Below are positions 37,314-46,974 of a stretch of 64,000 nucleotides of DNA, in pieces; the stretch's first letter is position 1, and every line of letters begins with the position of its first letter. The stretch lies in assembly GCF_030944405.1 (NCBI RefSeq), contig NZ_CP132339.1:5146001-5210000 (forward strand), given 5' to 3'. The DNA is from Janthinobacterium sp. J1-1 (GTDB lineage: Bacteria > Pseudomonadota > Gammaproteobacteria > Burkholderiales > Burkholderiaceae_D). Both the position numbers and the translations under genes were made by a program. The notes beneath the pieces are model-generated. The model did not search any database, was not told the origin of the DNA, and saw only the letters and a program-made list of their open reading frames with translations.

Positions 37314-38164
37314 TTAAATCCCTTCTATTTGGAGTGGTGCTGCATAAATTTCGTAATACGGCGTGCTGACCGCGTCGAGATTGGCCACGCGGCCGTATAG
37401 CATGTGGTCCTGCTCCAGCAGCGAGTCAGGATTTTCCGGAAACAGGCTGAACAGCAGCGGCCGGACCGGGCCGCATTCACGCAGGATGCGCATCAGGCGC
37501 GCTCGATCTGGCGCTGTCAGGTGCGCCAGGCTGATTGCCAGTTTGTCGCTGGCGGTACCGACTGCCGTTTTGGCAGTGCCGGCGGCCGTGCGGTAGACCT
37601 CGGTGCTGTCTTGCAGCTGCACGCTGGCGCCGTATTCGGCATTGTTCTCGGGCGACCAGTAATTGCCGGCTACCAGGCGCGATATCTCGATGTAGCCGGC
37701 AGGCAGGTCCGGGCAATACACATCGATCACCAGGCGGCGCACGAATACCGGCGCGAACCAGGCCACGGCATCCGCGCCACCACCGCGTGCCCAGGTGTTC
37801 GTGCCGCCCCAGGCATCGGCGTTCCAGCCCAGCGGCAGCTCGCCGAACGGGTAACTGCCCAGCGGCGCCTCGGGGCACGGCATCATCCAGCCCGTGTCGA
37901 TCGCTGGAGCCGCGTCATTCGGCCATAGCCGCGCACACGCATGCGGGCGCTGCTGGTCACGTTGGTCAATATCAGTGCCACGCAGGCGACGCACTCCTGC
38001 GTGGGCCACGTGGCGGTAATGGTCTGCGTCGTGCCGACGGCGCGCAGCACGGCAGATTTGCGGTCCAGCTGCAGGTTGGCCGGGCCCAGCGTGCCGGCCT
38101 GGCTCGATGCGGCCAGTCCCGCGCGGTCGGCGGCGTTGTCGTGGATTATGCGTAAATTGGGCAT
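37314..38164 (-). pseudogene. Tail tip protein gene split by a frameshift
   Basis: Two overlapping frames look like one protein. The first (38164 to 37883, MPNLRIIHDNAADRAGL start) encodes the N-terminal beta domain; the second, open from 38009 to 37314, carries the rest (DTGWMMPCPEAPLGSYPFGELPLGWNADAWGG, VFVRRLVIDVYCP, and the C-terminal YYEIYAAPLQIEGI). The reading must change frame near 37920. No convincing slippery site was seen there, so it is a natural frameshift mutation, a sequencing error, or an unrecognised recoding site. If it is a real mutation, the product is truncated. Confidence 0.65.
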
Positions 38165-38171
38165 GGCGCTC

Positions 38172-38888
38172 CTATGGCAAATTGGTGCCGTCGACGATGA
38201 AAAACGGCGACGGTTCGGAATACACGGTATCGGGTGGCAGCGCGCCGCTCATGATTCCGGAGCGCAGCACGAGCGTTGGGGCGTAGGCGATCGCGCCGCT
38301 CACCCGGCGTACCAGGAACCGGCGGTAATCGGTTTTGATGTATTGCCCGCCAGTGCCTGGCTCATAGGTCGCCTCGTAATAAGGGCTGGCGCCGAGCGCT
38401 ACCGGGCGCGCCACCGAATTGACGACCACGCCGCTATCGAGTCCACCCAGGGCCAGCGGGAACGTGAGGGCCGGCGCGCCGAAATCGTGCGTCACCTGGT
38501 TTGTAACGCTGTGGCGCAGCAGCAGACCGGCATCAGCAATCCGCTCCGTGATGGTGGTGAACGCCCAGATGGTGACCTGTTCCTGCTGGTCGAAATCACC
38601 ATTTTCGGCGCCGCTGTATCCACAATATGCGGTCAGCGTATGCACCCCATTTGCATAATCGGTTTTGAGAATGCCGACACGCCGGTCGACGGGCAGATCG
38701 ATCGCCCACAGAATCGAGCGCGTGCTGGCGAATTGATAGGTCGACGAACCGGACACGGTGCCGCCACCCGAGCCATGGTGCTGCTGCAGCGATACGAATG
38801 TCGCGCGGCCGATGCAGTGTGTGCCATAGGTGTCGCTGTCGACCACCAGTTCATTGTGCTGGTTACGAATTCTGAGGCGTTTCGTCAT
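38172..38888 (-). CDS. Unknown phage tail-cluster protein
   Basis: The start at 38888 (MTKRLRIRNQ) gives 238 residues; the next gene's stop overlaps by 4 bp (ATGA). Beta-rich sequence with repeated short strands and no signal peptide or membrane helix. Probably structural, near the fibre or tip. No family is recognised. Confidence 0.65.
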   Translation of the reverse strand: MTKRLRIRNQHNELVVDSDTYGTHCIGRATFVSLQQHHGSGGGTVSGSSTYQFASTRSILWAIDLPVDRRVGILKTDYANGVHTLTAYCGYSGAENGDFDQQEQVTIWAFTTITERIADAGLLLRHSVTNQVTHDFGAPALTFPLALGGLDSGVVVNSVARPVALGASPYYEATYEPGTGGQYIKTDYRRFLVRRVSGAIAYAPTLVLRSGIMSGALPPDTVYSEPSPFFIVDGTNLP

Positions 38889-39169
38889 TTTAAAAACACC
38901 CCCACGCATGGCTGCCGGCCACTAGACGACGCTGGCCAAACCCCAAACTGAAATCTGGGGTAGCCCAGCGACTCATCGTAGGTGTGCGGGATTACCTGAA
39001 ACCCATCTCCGTAGATCACCACTGGAATGTGGCCGACACCAGCCTCTGGAAATGTAATCGTCCGCCCCCCCGCAGGAATCGGGAAAATTCCCATGCACAC
39101 GCCGGCGGCGGCCAACCATGCATCAAACACCACCACGCCGGCACGCCGTATTTTCAATCCTCGGGCCAT
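38885..39169 (-). CDS. Small unknown tail-cluster protein
   Basis: 94 residues, beta-rich, with a hydrophobic start (VVVFDAWLAAAGVCMGIF). Its ATG overlaps the stop of the large tail protein (TGATG) and its stop overlaps the next gene's ATG by 4 bp, so it is translationally coupled on both sides. No family recognised. Confidence 0.6.
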   Translation of the reverse strand: MARGLKIRRAGVVVFDAWLAAAGVCMGIFPIPAGGRTITFPEAGVGHIPVVIYGDGFQVIPHTYDESLGYPRFQFGVWPASSSGRQPCVGVFLK

Positions 39170-41895
39170 CAGAGATACTCCCCCAGTTCGATATAGGGCA
39201 ACGCGTTCACCCCATCATAGAAATACAGACCGGTGCCAGTCTGGTCGTATCCTGCGCCACTGCCCGCATTGCCGGCCGGGCCAGAACGCCCTGGACTACG
39301 GACCAGTTGGAATGTGCCGGTAACGGCGCTGAGCACCCCGCCAAACGTGGCGGCCCCGTTGATGATGGTCAGGCCGGGCGCGTATATCTGACCGTCAGCC
39401 GAAACGTGGAAGTATTTCCCGCTGCCGATGTCGCCCAGGCGCAGCCCCTCAGGCCCCAGGTAGAACCCTGCCCCGGTCGGCCATGCAAATTCCGTGAACG
39501 CGCCCCCAGTGATTGCGCCACGCAGACGCACGCTATTGGCGTAGAAATCCCCTGCGCGATTCAGGTACCATCCCGCCTGGCCAGGTGAATAATTGGACGA
39601 CCAAATATCGCCGCCGATTTTGGCATTGGTAATGCTGGCGTTCTGGATGAAGGCATTGGCGATATACACACCGATCGGGATGGTCACACCGCCGACCACC
39701 GTTTCCGTCGTGCGCACGATGAACGGCACTGCCGCAGCGATGCCACTCCCGGCCGGCGCCGCGATCGAGAAGATGCTGGCGTGTACAGCGAAGTCGATGA
39801 CATCACCACCTCCCAGCAACTCCAGGCCACCGACAATGCCACCCACATCCATCTTGATGGAATACTTGGCCTTGAGTCCCTCCACGCTATCGGCTGTCGC
39901 CTCGCCGGAGGCCTTGACCGCCGCGACACCTGTCACCAAACCTGTGATCGGATCTTTAAGGGTGGCCTGAGCTTGCAGCAGATACGACGCCGCAGCCTGC
40001 GCGCTACCGTCGGCATTGGTGGCCGATTGCGCGACCTGCTGCAGATACGACCCGGCCTGACCAGCTGCCGTGCCAGCAGTGGTGGCGGCGTTGTTGGCGG
40101 CCGTGGCACTCTGGCCGGCGACTGTTGCACGCGCGTCGGCTGTCTGCGCCGAGCCACTGGCGGCCAGTGCAGCGCCGGCGGCCTGGTTATATGCAGCCTC
40201 GGCGGAGATGCGGTCCACCCTGGCGGCCTCCGCGCTGCTGCCGGCATCCGTTGCCTTGCCAGCGGCACTTTGAGCCGACAGTGATGCCGCATTGGCGCTT
40301 GCGCCAGCTTGCCCGGCAGATTGCCCGGCAGCTGTGGCGGCATCACCAGCGGCCCCGGCCGCTGCGCCCGCATTGAGCAGTGCCTGGGATGCAGCAGTTG
40401 CTGCCTGCCCCGCCTCCGTCGATTTCGTGCCGGCCGTGCTGGCCGAACCAGCAGCCGCAGCCGCCGACCCGCCAGCCGCAGTATTTGATGCCGCCGCCAG
40501 CTGCGCGCTGCTGGCAGCCTGGCTTGCCGAGCCGGCGGCGTTGGTCTCGGCAGTGCCCGCTGCGCCAGCCGACTGCGATGCAGAGGCGGCCGCGCCGGTG
40601 GCGGTGTTTTTGGCGCCCACCGCCAGCTCGGCACTGGTGGCGGCCTGACTGGCGGCGCCGCCGGCGGCCGTCGATGAGGCACTGGCCGAACCGGCGGATT
40701 GCAGCGCGGCGCTGGCTGAACCGCTGGCCGCGTCGCGCGCCGCCTTTGCCTCGATCGCCGATTGCGAGGATGCGGCGGCCTGCACGCCGGCAGCGGTTGC
40801 CGAGCCGGCGGCAGTGTCCTTGCTGGTCGACGCTGCGCTGGCACTGGCGCCAGCCGCGCCCGCGGCATTGGCTGCCGTGCTGGCCGCGCTTTCCGCCGCC
40901 GCCGCGCTGCCGCCAGCAGCGGTAGCCGCCTGCGATGACTGACCAGCCGACGTCGACGCAGCGCCGGCGGCGGTACTGGCAGTGGTCGCCGACAGGTTCG
41001 CCTGGCTGGCGTACTGGCTGGCACCGCCGGCGGCGGCATCGGCTGCCGCTGCCTTGAGCGCGGCATCGGCGGCGGCCTGCACGGCCTGAGCCGCTGATGC
41101 CGCAGCCGATGCCGTATCACCGTAGATCACTTCCAGATCGGCGACCGCATCCCGCGTCGGCTCGATCAGATCAATTTTGGCGCCCAGGTCTGCATGCAAC
41201 TGCGATCGGGTGATCTCGTCCGTCAGCACCTGCAGCAGATGCTCGACCTCGGCATCCGACGCGCCCACCGTGCCGCTGCTGGCGTTATATGGGCCAGGGA
41301 TGGCCGCGCGCGAGACGTAGCGAATCCAGTAATAGCGGAATGCGCCAGGCCCGACCGGATCGGTATATTCACGGCCATCGGCGCGGCCGGCCAGCACCGC
41401 CTGGGCGAAATTATTCACTGGTGCGCGCCACACCTCGGTGTGCGACAGATTGTTGTAATTGGCCACCACAGCATGCCACGCCAGGGTGATGGTCGCCGGG
41501 TGGCCGGTCGCGACCAGACCCGTCGGCGTCGGAGGCGGCGTCAGGTCCAGCGCCTGCTGCTTGGCCACCGTCTGGCGGGCGCGATAGGTTACGCCCTCGA
41601 TCACGGTGGTGGCGGTCACCGTCACAATGCTGGGTGCCATGTCGGCGTAGCTCAGCACAGCGTTGCCGTTGGTCACCGTCAGCGGTACCGCCGGCTCGCT
41701 GGAAAACGTGATCGCGCCGACGGCGCCCAGCATCAGCGCCGAGAAAGTGATTGTTTCCGGAATTGGCACGCCGCCCACAGATACCTCGAACATCGTGGCG
41801 CTGGGCGTGAGCATCAGCGCGCGGTCGAGCGGCGTCGAATAGCGCGGCACCGTGCCCTGGATCAGCACGTCCCGATCATTGATTAATGCACTCAT
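39169..41895 (-). CDS. Large tail protein with fibronectin-type III and Ala/Ser-rich repeats
   Basis: 908 residues. A ~90-residue N-terminal domain is followed by a fibronectin type III-like domain (~105-195, LTPPPTPTGLVATGHPATITLAWHAV), then a long low-complexity section (~270-640) built of alternating A, S, T, G and Q that predicts a continuous helical or collagen-like fibre with no tryptophan and few aromatics, then a DUF1983-type central-tip segment (~645-730) and a beta-rich C-terminus. It looks like a host-specificity/tip protein of the J type fused to a fibre-like repeat. Functionally it should bind the target cell. Confidence 0.7.
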   Translation of the reverse strand: MSALINDRDVLIQGTVPRYSTPLDRALMLTPSATMFEVSVGGVPIPETITFSALMLGAVGAITFSSEPAVPLTVTNGNAVLSYADMAPSIVTVTATTVIEGVTYRARQTVAKQQALDLTPPPTPTGLVATGHPATITLAWHAVVANYNNLSHTEVWRAPVNNFAQAVLAGRADGREYTDPVGPGAFRYYWIRYVSRAAIPGPYNASSGTVGASDAEVEHLLQVLTDEITRSQLHADLGAKIDLIEPTRDAVADLEVIYGDTASAAASAAQAVQAAADAALKAAAADAAAGGASQYASQANLSATTASTAAGAASTSAGQSSQAATAAGGSAAAAESAASTAANAAGAAGASASAASTSKDTAAGSATAAGVQAAASSQSAIEAKAARDAASGSASAALQSAGSASASSTAAGGAASQAATSAELAVGAKNTATGAAASASQSAGAAGTAETNAAGSASQAASSAQLAAASNTAAGGSAAAAAGSASTAGTKSTEAGQAATAASQALLNAGAAAGAAGDAATAAGQSAGQAGASANAASLSAQSAAGKATDAGSSAEAARVDRISAEAAYNQAAGAALAASGSAQTADARATVAGQSATAANNAATTAGTAAGQAGSYLQQVAQSATNADGSAQAAASYLLQAQATLKDPITGLVTGVAAVKASGEATADSVEGLKAKYSIKMDVGGIVGGLELLGGGDVIDFAVHASIFSIAAPAGSGIAAAVPFIVRTTETVVGGVTIPIGVYIANAFIQNASITNAKIGGDIWSSNYSPGQAGWYLNRAGDFYANSVRLRGAITGGAFTEFAWPTGAGFYLGPEGLRLGDIGSGKYFHVSADGQIYAPGLTIINGAATFGGVLSAVTGTFQLVRSPGRSGPAGNAGSGAGYDQTGTGLYFYDGVNALPYIELGEYL

Positions 41896-43367
41896 ACCAT
41901 CACCCCCACGGTGCAGCGGCCGGTGATCCAGTCAGGGCCCAGCGAGACCACCACCGCCGGTACGCCCTGCTCCAGGCCGAAACGCGGATAGGTGATGGTG
42001 ACGTCCTGGCCCAGTTCAAGTAGCAGCATTTCGGGTTCTCCATCGAATTCATAAATAGTGCGCGGCGCGCGGCCCAGCGCTAGGCGACGTGCTGCTTCCG
42101 TCGCCGCGTCGACGCGGCGCAGCAGGCAGGTGTCGATCTGCACCGGCTCCGTATCGAGGCGGTAGGTGACGCGCACAACCTCGTCTGTCGCCGTTTCTGT
42201 TAGCCACTCGCTGGAGTACAGGCTCTTGTGCTCGACAGGCAGCGAGGTTTGCAGGTCTGGCTGCACGATGTAGTTGCGGCAAAAGCCGATCTTGACGGCC
42301 GCCAGCACCTCCTGGCGCGCTACCGGCCGCAATGTGCGCTCGCGCATGTGCTCCGGCGTGATGTACATCGTCGGCGTGCCCACGCCAGGCAAGCGCAGCT
42401 GGATCAGCCGCAGCAGGCCGGCGCGCGACAAGATCAGTTGCGCACCTACGCTGGCCGCCAATTGCTGGCACGCCACCAGCACGTTGGTGCGATCGGTCAC
42501 TGACAGGCCTACTGGCTGCGAGTGCGCGGCATCGAAAATGGCGAAGTTAGCCGCGTCCAGGTCCTCGGCCGTGAAACGCGTCGACGCTTTGCCATAGCCG
42601 GTGACAATGCGCTGCACCAGTGGGCCGATGCGGTTGCTATAACCGCCGGCGCTGTCGCCGTGGGCGCTGACCGTGACGGCGCCGGTGCCGACGGCATCGC
42701 GGAAGCGGAATGCGCCGCGCTCTGGGTAAAAATCCACCTCGCGCGGTTTGCCGTTGGTGCGCACCTCGGCACCAGGTTCGACCTGGCCCGCGTGGAACTG
42801 GTACTCCTGCAACGCCGGGTCGGTCAGCAGCGGTGCCAGGTTGTGGCCCTCGCCGAACAGTAGCGGTAGCAGCGCGCCTTTGTTGGCGGTGACGCCACCC
42901 AGAAGCTGCTCGGTCAGCGGCGTGTTCAGCCGCTGCAACTTGTCGCGCAGCTTGATGTTGACGCTATCGCGGCTGGCACTGTCGATATCGGCGATGACAC
43001 CGTTGAAAATCGGCTGGAACTGCCCGCGCGGCCAGCTTGGATCGCCTACCCAGGCCCGGATAGTACGGTTCACCCACACTTCACCCAGCCAGCCATCGAG
43101 CTCGCCGTCGACGTTTGACAGTTCGATATCGCCACTCGACAGCGATGCCTCGGCCGTCAACGAGACCTGCTCGCTCAGGCCGATGCCGCCCACGATCAGC
43201 GGCTCATACAGCGTATTGGCTGGAACGTCGGCCGGGCCGGTCAAGAACGGGCGCGAGGCCAGATAACGGGTGACCTCGACGCCGGCCACATGGACCAGCG
43301 CCTCGACCAGCACCATACGCACTGCCGCAGGATCCTGCAGCCATACTAAAAATTGCTCATTTGTCAT
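41892..43367 (-). CDS. Tail tip / baseplate hub-like protein
   Basis: 491 residues, beta-rich, without signal peptide or transmembrane helix. It overlaps both neighbours by 4 bp (41892-41895 and 43364-43367). The position after the tape measure and before the fibronectin protein is where lambda-like and siphovirus tails encode hub or tip components. No precise family was assigned. Confidence 0.65.
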   Translation of the reverse strand: MTNEQFLVWLQDPAAVRMVLVEALVHVAGVEVTRYLASRPFLTGPADVPANTLYEPLIVGGIGLSEQVSLTAEASLSSGDIELSNVDGELDGWLGEVWVNRTIRAWVGDPSWPRGQFQPIFNGVIADIDSASRDSVNIKLRDKLQRLNTPLTEQLLGGVTANKGALLPLLFGEGHNLAPLLTDPALQEYQFHAGQVEPGAEVRTNGKPREVDFYPERGAFRFRDAVGTGAVTVSAHGDSAGGYSNRIGPLVQRIVTGYGKASTRFTAEDLDAANFAIFDAAHSQPVGLSVTDRTNVLVACQQLAASVGAQLILSRAGLLRLIQLRLPGVGTPTMYITPEHMRERTLRPVARQEVLAAVKIGFCRNYIVQPDLQTSLPVEHKSLYSSEWLTETATDEVVRVTYRLDTEPVQIDTCLLRRVDAATEAARRLALGRAPRTIYEFDGEPEMLLLELGQDVTITYPRFGLEQGVPAVVVSLGPDWITGRCTVGVMV

Positions 43368-46300
43368 GCTAGTTCCGCTTTCGATTCATTGGTCCAGACG
43401 GACTGTTTGGCTGATTTCTCGACGCCGGCCACTACCGTTTTAGCGGCGATGGCGTTCGACTCGAACGTGGCCTGGATGGTGGCGCCGGTGTGTTTTTTCT
43501 GATCGTCACGCAGGCCCTTGATTTCAGCGGTTTGAGCATCCAGGCGAGCATTTAGGGCGCGGACCTCGGCGACCAGCACTTCGGAACTCGCACTTGACCC
43601 GGCCGAATAGCGCGTGGCATCGAATACCACCGGCACAGGCTCGCTGGTCATGGCGGCCTGCACGGCGACGGCTGGTGCATTCGTGAATTCCACGCCCAGC
43701 CCACTCGACACGCCCATGGCAACCTGCAGGTTGGAAATCGCCTGCGCCACCGTCAGCACGCTGTCGTTGATGGTGATCAGGCCGGATACCTGGGCATTCA
43801 AGGCGTCGAGGCTGGCCTGCTGCACGTCGACCTGTGCCGCCGCCCATTTCAAGGCGTCTTCGTTGGCAGCCACCACCCGGGCATAGTCGGCCGCATAACG
43901 GCCATCGGCCGCATTGACCACTTGCGATGCGGTGAGGAAAGCCTGCTCGGCGGCTGACAGGCCCGACTGCGCTGAGGCGTCGCCTGCATTGGCTGCCGCC
44001 AGGGTCTTCTCGAACTGGGCGCGCGCCTCGGCATACTTTTGCTCCGGCGTCAGCGTCGATTGGGCACCCAGCGCCATGCTGGCGTTCAGGCCATTCAGGG
44101 TGGTCACCCAGGACCTGGATTTATCGAGCGCCGATTTGGCTGCCGCCGATTCGGTTTCGTAGGCTTTGGATAGCGCGTCCTTGGCCGTCACCACCGCCTT
44201 GGCCGCCTGCACCTGATCGAACAGTGCGCGGTTGACGTCGGCCAGGCCATCGCGCTGTGCCGCCAACAGCGCGGTGTCGCTTTTGGTCAGCTCGTTCAGC
44301 TGCTGCTGCAAATCTTGCCGTTCGCTGACAATCTCGCTGGCGCTCTTGTTTGCCGCAGCCACCGCACCGGTGGCCGCGGCCAGGTCGGCCGCGTAATCGG
44401 CGGCCGTCTTGAACGGCTCGGCCAGGGCCAGCAGCGATGCATACAGCTGCGCCGCCCCATCCTGGCCCAGCGCCACGCCATCGGCCGCGCTCAATACGGC
44501 AGCCTTGAAGCCGTCCATGGTGGTCACACCGGCCAGGCCCAGTTTGCCCATGGCGTCGTTGACGGATTCCGTGATCGGCGCCATGCGTTCGGCTTCGGTC
44601 AGGAAATTGTCGACAAAAAAGCTGGTGCCGCTGGTCAGCGCATCGAGATCGCCGGCGGCGGTGATCAGATTCTCGCTGAGCGCCACGGCACCCAGGCCGG
44701 TCACCTGGAAGGACTTGCCCAGCACGGCCAGCACGTCCGACACTTGCATATAGTTGTTGGCGACGCGGGCCAGCGTTTCCAGGTAGCCCTCGCCCACCTG
44801 CTGGTATTTTTCCAGGCCACCGACGCCGAATTTGGCCATGTCGTCGCCCAGCTTGGAAAACGCGGCTTCCAGGGCTTTCTGCAGCTCCTCGCCCTTCAGG
44901 TCTTTCAGGCTGATCTTGCCCAGATTGACGACAAAGGTATTCAATTTATTGGCAAAGGCGTCGCCGCCCAGGCCCAGCGTATCGGAGGCGGCGACGATGG
45001 TGTCGCGCAGGCCCAGAATGATCTTGCTGAACTGGTCGTCGGTTTCGGCGCCAAGACCCGTCAGCGCCGTGCGGTATTTGTCGCTGGAGAACCAGCCGCC
45101 GGACTTCTTGGTGTCGACATAGGAACTGACGCTGATGCCCGATTGTTCCAGATTGCCCAGGCTCGCCTGGCTGGTCACGATCCCGGTATCGATGACGCTG
45201 GTCTTGCCGCCGAAAATGCTGCTGGCGATATTGCCCAGCATGCCACCACTGGAGCCGCTTTTGGTCGCCAAGGTGGCGGTCAGCGAGTCGGAGCGCACCA
45301 GCAGGCTGCCCAGTCCGCCGATACCGGACACGATCTGCTTGAGCGACAGCACCATGGACGACGAATACGCCAGGCCCAGGCCGGAATTTTTCTCCATGAT
45401 GGCCAGGCTGTTGGCGATCGATTCCGACTTGGCCGACGAGTCGCCCAGCACCGTGCCAGTGCCATTAGCGGACTGGCGGTCCTTGGCGGTGGTGTCGGCG
45501 CCGCCACCGCCGGAAACGGCGACACCGATCGCCATCAGCATGCCAGCCACCATCGCAAAGGCGCCGATATTGGCTGGAAAAGGTGTCGCCAGGGCGGATG
45601 CCAGCGCAGTCGTTCCGTAGGCGCTCGACTTGGCCGCCTCGGCGGCGGCTACGGGAGCGACTGCTGTCGCGGCGCCCGCTATTTCGGCGGTAGTGACCGC
45701 AGTTTTCGCCGTGGTGACCACGGTGATATTGGTCAGCTTCTCAAACAGGGCTTTGGCATTCATGGCGAATTCATAGGCACGGAACCCCTTCTCCACCTTT
45801 TCCATCACCTCGTAACCAGTCGTATGCTCCTTGAAGAAGCCCTTGGCGGCGCCTGCCAGTTCCCTGTATTGCTTGACGCCCGCCATATGCGCCTTGTCGC
45901 GCGCTTTGGTCTCTTCCGGTTCAGACTTTGCCGCAGCAAGATCCTTCGCCAGGTTGAAATCGATATCGTCCTGCGTCTTCCTGAAGTTGAGCAAGGCAGT
46001 GGTCATCTTGCCGATGGTGGTGCCGACACCACCGAAAGCATGTTCCAGTTTTTTTCCGAGCTCGGTGGCGAAGTCTCCCGCCTCCTTCCATTCCGCCTCG
46101 CTATATTTGCGCGTTGGCGCCACAGGCGCCGCAGCCGTCTTGGCCTTGGCATCGGCAGCTTCCTTGCCGGCGCCATCCAGATTAATCTGGCGCTGTTCGT
46201 CCGAGGCAAAGGCAATGTATTTGTCACCAGTCTTGGTCGCGACACCCTTGCCGGCACCGATTCCTTCAGTGGCGCCGGCGCGCATGGCGGCTAACCGGGT

Positions 46301-46570
46301 ATAGGCATCGCCCAGGCTGGCCACCTTGTAGGCGTCAGCCAGCGCCTTGGCTTCGGCGACGTTGACGGCTCCCAGCGCCTTTGCTGCCGCAGCGCTGTCC
46401 CGCGCCTGCTCTGCCTGCGCGCGCAGCAGCAGCACGGACAATTCCATCTGTGTATTGACCTCCTTGAGGCTGGCGGCAGCGGCGCTGCTGGCTTCGTCGA
46501 GTGCCTTGAGCGCCTCTGCGCCCGCCTTCGACGTGTCTAAGGCGTTTTTTAACTCCGTTATCTCTGGCAT
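43364..46570 (-). CDS. Tail tape measure protein
   Basis: The start at 46570 (MPEITELKNALDTSK) gives 1068 residues; the in-frame extension to 46624 has no ribosome site. Long alternating charged helices (~10-250), a hydrophobic stretch (~285-365, with several TM-like segments) and further coiled-coil helices (~700-980) are the usual tape measure composition. Its length would set a tail of about 160 nm at ~0.15 nm per residue (rule of thumb). It occupies the tail core and is the largest gene of the cluster. Confidence 0.85.
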   Translation of the reverse strand: MPEITELKNALDTSKAGAEALKALDEASSAAAASLKEVNTQMELSVLLLRAQAEQARDSAAAAKALGAVNVAEAKALADAYKVASLGDAYTRLAAMRAGATEGIGAGKGVATKTGDKYIAFASDEQRQINLDGAGKEAADAKAKTAAAPVAPTRKYSEAEWKEAGDFATELGKKLEHAFGGVGTTIGKMTTALLNFRKTQDDIDFNLAKDLAAAKSEPEETKARDKAHMAGVKQYRELAGAAKGFFKEHTTGYEVMEKVEKGFRAYEFAMNAKALFEKLTNITVVTTAKTAVTTAEIAGAATAVAPVAAAEAAKSSAYGTTALASALATPFPANIGAFAMVAGMLMAIGVAVSGGGGADTTAKDRQSANGTGTVLGDSSAKSESIANSLAIMEKNSGLGLAYSSSMVLSLKQIVSGIGGLGSLLVRSDSLTATLATKSGSSGGMLGNIASSIFGGKTSVIDTGIVTSQASLGNLEQSGISVSSYVDTKKSGGWFSSDKYRTALTGLGAETDDQFSKIILGLRDTIVAASDTLGLGGDAFANKLNTFVVNLGKISLKDLKGEELQKALEAAFSKLGDDMAKFGVGGLEKYQQVGEGYLETLARVANNYMQVSDVLAVLGKSFQVTGLGAVALSENLITAAGDLDALTSGTSFFVDNFLTEAERMAPITESVNDAMGKLGLAGVTTMDGFKAAVLSAADGVALGQDGAAQLYASLLALAEPFKTAADYAADLAAATGAVAAANKSASEIVSERQDLQQQLNELTKSDTALLAAQRDGLADVNRALFDQVQAAKAVVTAKDALSKAYETESAAAKSALDKSRSWVTTLNGLNASMALGAQSTLTPEQKYAEARAQFEKTLAAANAGDASAQSGLSAAEQAFLTASQVVNAADGRYAADYARVVAANEDALKWAAAQVDVQQASLDALNAQVSGLITINDSVLTVAQAISNLQVAMGVSSGLGVEFTNAPAVAVQAAMTSEPVPVVFDATRYSAGSSASSEVLVAEVRALNARLDAQTAEIKGLRDDQKKHTGATIQATFESNAIAAKTVVAGVEKSAKQSVWTNESKAELA

Positions 46571-46581
46571 GGTTGGCCTGT

Positions 46582-46604
46582 AAAAAAGGCCGCACATGGC
46601 GGCC
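46582..46604 (-). terminator. Embedded intrinsic terminator before the tape measure gene
   Basis: Minus-strand stem GGCCGC/GCGGCC (46588-46604, loop 5 bases) followed by six T (46582-46587). It lies between the chaperone T stop (46621) and the tape measure ATG (46570), in the late operon. Confidence 0.75.
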
Positions 46605-46620
46605 GGGTTGAAAAAGACGG

Positions 46621-46974
46621 TCAAGCTGGCGCATGCTGATGCGACAAAAACAGCGCATCGAGACTATCGAGCAACTGGTGCTCGAACGGCTCCACGGCGA
46701 GCCGGTGGCGCGCCTGCCACGCCAGGATCTCGGTGCTGGCGATGGGATTGACGGCCATGCCGTTCTGACGCTTGCGGTTCAGCTGCACGAACCACTCCCA
46801 GACGTGGGCCAGCTCGAACGGCAGCGGCGGCGCTTCGGCTTCCGGCGGCGCGCGGTAGAGCGGATGACGGCGGGCGGCATCGAGGTGCTCGCCCTTGGCA
46901 TGGCCGTCGGCGGCGCGCGCGCCGCGCTCGAACTGGTGGCCCGCGTAGCGCAGCAGGCTGGCCGTCAGAGTTTC
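46621..46974 (-). CDS. Tail assembly chaperone, -1 frame extension (T-like part of G-T)
   Basis: An open frame of 117 codons (46974 to 46621) begins inside the end of the G-like gene and has no plausible start codon of its own. It continues the G-like protein after a -1 shift at the TTTTTTG heptamer, giving a G-T fusion of about 260 residues. It is rich in helices and ends in LLDSLDALFLSHQHAPA. In lambda-like tails, G-T binds the tape measure and recruits tube subunits during assembly. It is located directly before the tape measure gene as expected. Confidence 0.8.
   Translation of the reverse strand, partial: ETLTASLLRYAGHQFERGARAADGHAKGEHLDAARRHPLYRAPPEAEAPPLPFELAHVWEWFVQLNRKRQNGMAVNPIASTEILAWQARHRLAVEPFEHQLLDSLDALFLSHQHAPA

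Noticed and set aside
37404..37928. Plus-strand open frame inside the split tail gene
   Set aside because: A shadow of the real minus-strand gene in a GC-rich region; the minus-strand frames show the protein motifs.
46571..46624. Extended start of the tape measure protein
   Set aside because: The 18-residue extension has no ribosome site and would overlap the terminator; the ATG at 46570 was chosen.
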